Shown in pieces: positions 59,654 to 64,000 of a DNA stretch of 64,000 nt; within the stretch, counting starts at the first letter, position 1, and each line of letters starts with the position of its first letter. Both the position numbers and the translations under genes were made by a program. Under the pieces are notes generated by a model that saw only the letters and a program-made list of their open reading frames with translations, ran no database searches and was not told the origin of the DNA. The stretch is from Bacilli bacterium (GTDB lineage Bacteria > Bacillota_I > Bacilli_A > RFN20 > CAG-826), in contig JALCSW010000001.1 in NCBI GenBank assembly GCA_022653695.1, positions 173,034 to 237,033 on the forward strand, read 5' to 3'.

Positions 59654-61384
59654 TCATTCGACGCCGACGAGGAAACTATAGACGGGTTGACCACCGCTAC
59701 GGATGTCAAGATCGACGTCGGGGTGCGAGGCGGCGAACCTCTCGCCGACGGCATTGGCTTCCTCTTCCTTCACGTCGCCTCCGTACATGACGGAAACCAT
59801 GGTGCTCTTTTTGCCCACGAGCGAATCGATGAGCTCATAGAGCGCGGCGAACTTGTCTTTCTTGCAACTCACGATGGTCTTGTCGTCCTTCATCCCCATG
59901 TAATAGCCTTTGGTGATGTGGACGTTGGCGATGTCGGTGTCCTTGATGGCATAGGTGATGGAACCGCTCTTGACGGTGCGGAGGGCGCTCTTCATGGCGG
60001 CGTAGTTGGCGCTTGGGGTTTCCTCGGGATTGAATTGCATGCAGCTCACGATGCCCTGCGGGATGGTCTTGCTCGGGACGACCCGGGCCACGACGTCCTT
60101 CGTCTTGGCGGCCACGACTTCGCAGGCTTGGCTGGCGGCCAAAACGATGTTGGAATTGTTCGGGAGAATAAAGACGTTCTTGGCGTGGACCTCTTCAATA
60201 GCCCTCACGAAATCCTTGGTGGCCGGATTCATGGTCTGACCTCCGCCGACGATCTTTGAGACCCCGAGCTCACGGAACATTTCGTCGAGCCCGGCGCCGC
60301 TGCTAACGGCGATGAGGGCGTAATCGGCCAACGGATCCTCGGGCTTCCTAACGGGTTTGATACCAGCCTTCTTGGCTTTTTGGCGCGCGAGATTGGCGTT
60401 CATGTCGGTGGCGAGATCGCCATTTTGGATATTCTTGTGCTCTTCGGACATATTCTCGATCGTGACGGTCACGAATTCGCCGTAATTCTGGGCGTAGTTG
60501 AGAACGATGCCGGGGTTAAGGGTGTGGACATGGACTTTGACGATGTCCTCGTCACGCGCCAAAACGAGGCTCTTGCCATGGGTAGTGAGGAAATTCTGGA
60601 ACCGCTTCTCGATAAAGGGCTTCTTGAAATCCTCGGCTTTGCCCAAGCGAAGGATGAACTGGGTGCAATAGCCGTACCCTTCCTCGTCTTCGCTGAGCTT
60701 GGCGCCGGCATAGGCGCTTAAGACATTGGTGACAGGGGTGGCTTCGTTCGACAAACTCACGCGGTTGACGAACTTCCCATGGGCGCAACTGGCCATGCCC
60801 TCGAGGACGACGCAAAGACCCGCGCCGCCGCTGTCGACGACGCCCACTTCCTTAAGGATCGGAAGCAGGTCCGGCGTGCGTTCAAGGGAAAGCTTGGCCT
60901 CGCGAAGCAGAATGTCGAAAGCCTCCTCGACGCTGGTTTCCTTCTTTAACGAGCCCTCCAATCCCGCCGCGGCTTCGCGGATCACGGTCAGGATCGTTCC
61001 TTCGACCGGCGTCATGACAGCTTTGTAGGCGACTTCCTTGCCTTTGCTCCAGCAGGCGGCGAGGCTCTTGGCGTTAAGGGAGGCTTTGCCGGCGGCCGCG
61101 TCGGAGAATCCGCGGAATATCTGCGACGTTATGACGCCGGAATTCCCGCGCGCGCCCATCAGAAGGCCGCCCGAGAAGGCTTTCGCGATCGCGGCGCAGC
61201 CGCTGTCATTGAGATTGTTGATTTCTTTGCAGCCGCTCGTGAGGGTGAGGTTCATGTTCATGCCGGTATCCCCGTCCGGGACCGGGAAAACGTTGAGCTG
61301 GTCGATCTCGGGATAGTGATTATAGAGATTGTTCGCTCCGGAGAGGAACATTTGTTTCAGCCGTTGTCCGTTGATTGTTTTCAT
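59654..61384 (-). CDS. fakA: DAK2-domain protein, fatty acid kinase FakA-like (YloV)
   Basis: 576 residues. The N-terminal DAK2 kinase domain shows VFPVPDGDTGMNMNLTLTSG and ARGNSGVITSQIFRGF; the C-terminal half matches the YloV-type extension. Homologues phosphorylate fatty acids carried by FakB proteins, feeding PlsY and PlsX-linked lipid synthesis. It follows the gls24 gene, the yloU-yloV order of Bacillus. Confidence 0.95.
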   Translation of the reverse strand: MKTINGQRLKQMFLSGANNLYNHYPEIDQLNVFPVPDGDTGMNMNLTLTSGCKEINNLNDSGCAAIAKAFSGGLLMGARGNSGVITSQIFRGFSDAAAGKASLNAKSLAACWSKGKEVAYKAVMTPVEGTILTVIREAAAGLEGSLKKETSVEEAFDILLREAKLSLERTPDLLPILKEVGVVDSGGAGLCVVLEGMASCAHGKFVNRVSLSNEATPVTNVLSAYAGAKLSEDEEGYGYCTQFILRLGKAEDFKKPFIEKRFQNFLTTHGKSLVLARDEDIVKVHVHTLNPGIVLNYAQNYGEFVTVTIENMSEEHKNIQNGDLATDMNANLARQKAKKAGIKPVRKPEDPLADYALIAVSSGAGLDEMFRELGVSKIVGGGQTMNPATKDFVRAIEEVHAKNVFILPNNSNIVLAASQACEVVAAKTKDVVARVVPSKTIPQGIVSCMQFNPEETPSANYAAMKSALRTVKSGSITYAIKDTDIANVHITKGYYMGMKDDKTIVSCKKDKFAALYELIDSLVGKKSTMVSVMYGGDVKEEEANAVGERFAASHPDVDLDIRSGGQPVYSFLVGVE

Positions 61385-61408
61385 GATTGATTGAATCCTA
61401 GGAAAAAG

Positions 61409-61774
61409 CTACTTGATTTCCTTGACGCCTTGGACGTAGACGTTGACGTATTGGAAAGGGATCGCGAAAACTTTTTCGAGTTCGTAGCGGATCCGTTTCT
61501 GAACCTCGGAGAGAACCTCGGTGATCTTGACGCCATAGGCGGCCACGATATAGACGTCGACTTCGTAGCCCTTCGTCTTTTTATGATGATGGCAGTAGAT
61601 GCCCTTCACGTATTCCTGAGGCTTAAGGAGGGCCACCAAGCCTTGCTTAAGACCCTTTTTGTCCGCCAAGCCAACGACGCCATAGCAACTTTGGGCGGCA
61701 TCGCCCGCCACTCTGGCGATCGCTTCGATCGAGATGTTTATGGCCCCTAGGGGCGTCGTCTTGTCAATACCCAT
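61409..61774 (-). CDS. Asp23/Gls24 family envelope stress protein (YloU)
   Basis: 121 residues from the ATG at 61774. The Gls24 core is visible (INISIEAIARVAGDAAQSCYGVVGL and VDVYIVAAYGVKITEVLSEVQKRIRYELEKV). These proteins are linked to cell-envelope stress. The start has no clear ribosome site; instead an inverted repeat ends 3 bases upstream and spans the predicted mRNA 5' end. Confidence 0.93.
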   Translation of the reverse strand: MGIDKTTPLGAINISIEAIARVAGDAAQSCYGVVGLADKKGLKQGLVALLKPQEYVKGIYCHHHKKTKGYEVDVYIVAAYGVKITEVLSEVQKRIRYELEKVFAIPFQYVNVYVQGVKEIK

Positions 61775-61776
61775 AA

Positions 61777-61828
61777 AAGTACCCAAAAAGGGGTACTTAA
61801 TTATTGCACGATGCCGGGTCGCTTTCAA
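61777..61828 (-). promoter_or_regulatory. gls24 promoter with inverted repeat at the mRNA start
   Basis: -35 TTGAAA (61823-61828), 17-nt spacer, -10 AATAAT (61800-61805). The predicted start near 61793 falls in a perfect inverted repeat AAGTACCC / GGGTACTT (61777-61798) with a 6-base spacer, ending 2 bases before the ATG. It may be an operator or a hairpin at the 5' end of a very short leader. Confidence 0.5.
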
Positions 61829-62050
61829 TCGACGGTTTCGACTCGGCTCGCAAGGCGATTTCGCAAGGCCTTTTAACTTATCATCGCTTCAAGCGGTTGG
61901 CGGAAAAAGCGCTTCCGACCGAAAGAAAACCGCGAAACCTTATCCGACGGCTTCGCTTGAATGATAAGAGAAAAACCTGAGGCTGACCGAAACTGGTTCC
62001 GCCATGAAAACAAGGGCTTTCCAAAGACCGAAAACCCTTTAAAAAGAAAA
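61829..62050. other. Region between gls24 promoter and 5S rRNA
   Basis: About 220 bases without a gene. It contains a long imperfect inverted repeat: CTTATCATCGCTTCAAGCGG at 61877-61896 and CGCTTGAATGATAAG at 61954-61968. The rRNA operon must terminate here on the minus strand; CTTTTTCTTTTT after the 5S end is the most likely site, but no single strong terminator hairpin is clear. Confidence 0.4.
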
Positions 62051-62051
62051 A

Positions 62052-62162
<111 letters not shown>

Positions 62163-62289
62163 CTTTTCCTTTGAGATAGATCTCCTGTTCTTTGAAAACC
62201 GAATGTTACTGTACCATGTTCTTATCCGAAATTGTATGAATTTAAGCGACGACTTAGCTTACTCATTCCTTTAAAAGGAAATTAGTGAA

Positions 62290-64000
<1,711 letters not shown>

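Overview
The window is a chromosomal segment of a Bacillota (Firmicutes) bacterium, most likely a Bacilli-class lineage of moderate GC content. The evidence is a Gram-positive PolC-type replicative polymerase, a T-box leader, tRNA genes with encoded CCA, TrmFO and RbgA, and a gene order that matches the Bacillus subtilis yloU-to-polC region. TGA is used as a normal stop codon in many genes, so this is not a code-4 mollicute. No 16S rRNA is present and I cannot name the genus.

Layout. (1) 0-6 kb: the end of an unidentified gene, a polar amino acid ABC transporter behind a T-box leader, and an OpuC-type osmolyte transporter whose ATPase gene is frameshifted at a GC-dinucleotide tract. (2) 6-25 kb: an accessory stretch with a GrpB-like protein, an M20 peptidase, a secreted clostripain-type protease, a TetR/flavodoxin pair with twin operators, a stop-interrupted DUF3788-like gene, tRNA-Arg and tRNA-Leu, a GH3 glycosidase with a coupled hydrolase, MsrA, an acyltransferase with a zinc ribbon, a YefM-YoeB toxin-antitoxin pair between direct repeats next to tRNA-Ala, a PII-like gene with a cation/proton antiporter, two XRE regulators and a GNAT-like protein. 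(3) 24.6-27.4 kb: an AT-richer island between tRNA-Arg and tRNA-Pro holding a DUF3800 gene, an unknown partner gene, and a likely small RNA gene driven by a promoter carrying four 10-bp tandem repeats.

(4) 27.4-61.8 kb: the conserved housekeeping block, mostly leftward. It covers lipid and isoprenoid synthesis with replication (uppS-cdsA-dxr-rseP-polC), translation (rpsB-tsf-pyrH-frr), chromosome and tRNA functions (dprA, topA, trmFO, xerC), secretion and ribosome assembly (rplS, lepB, rbgA, rnhB), SRP (ftsY-ylxM-ffh), and gls24-fakA-recG-plsX-rnc. Two departures stand out. An ECF sigma factor translationally coupled to a membrane-anchored serpin is inserted between uppS and frr. The rpsP-khpA-rimM-trmD block is inverted in place between ffh and rplS. 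(5) 62-64 kb: 5S rRNA and the 3' part of 23S rRNA on the minus strand.

The most interesting candidates are the sigma/serpin pair, the tandem-repeat-driven small RNA in the DUF3800 island, the PII-like/antiporter pair, and the inverted ribosomal block.
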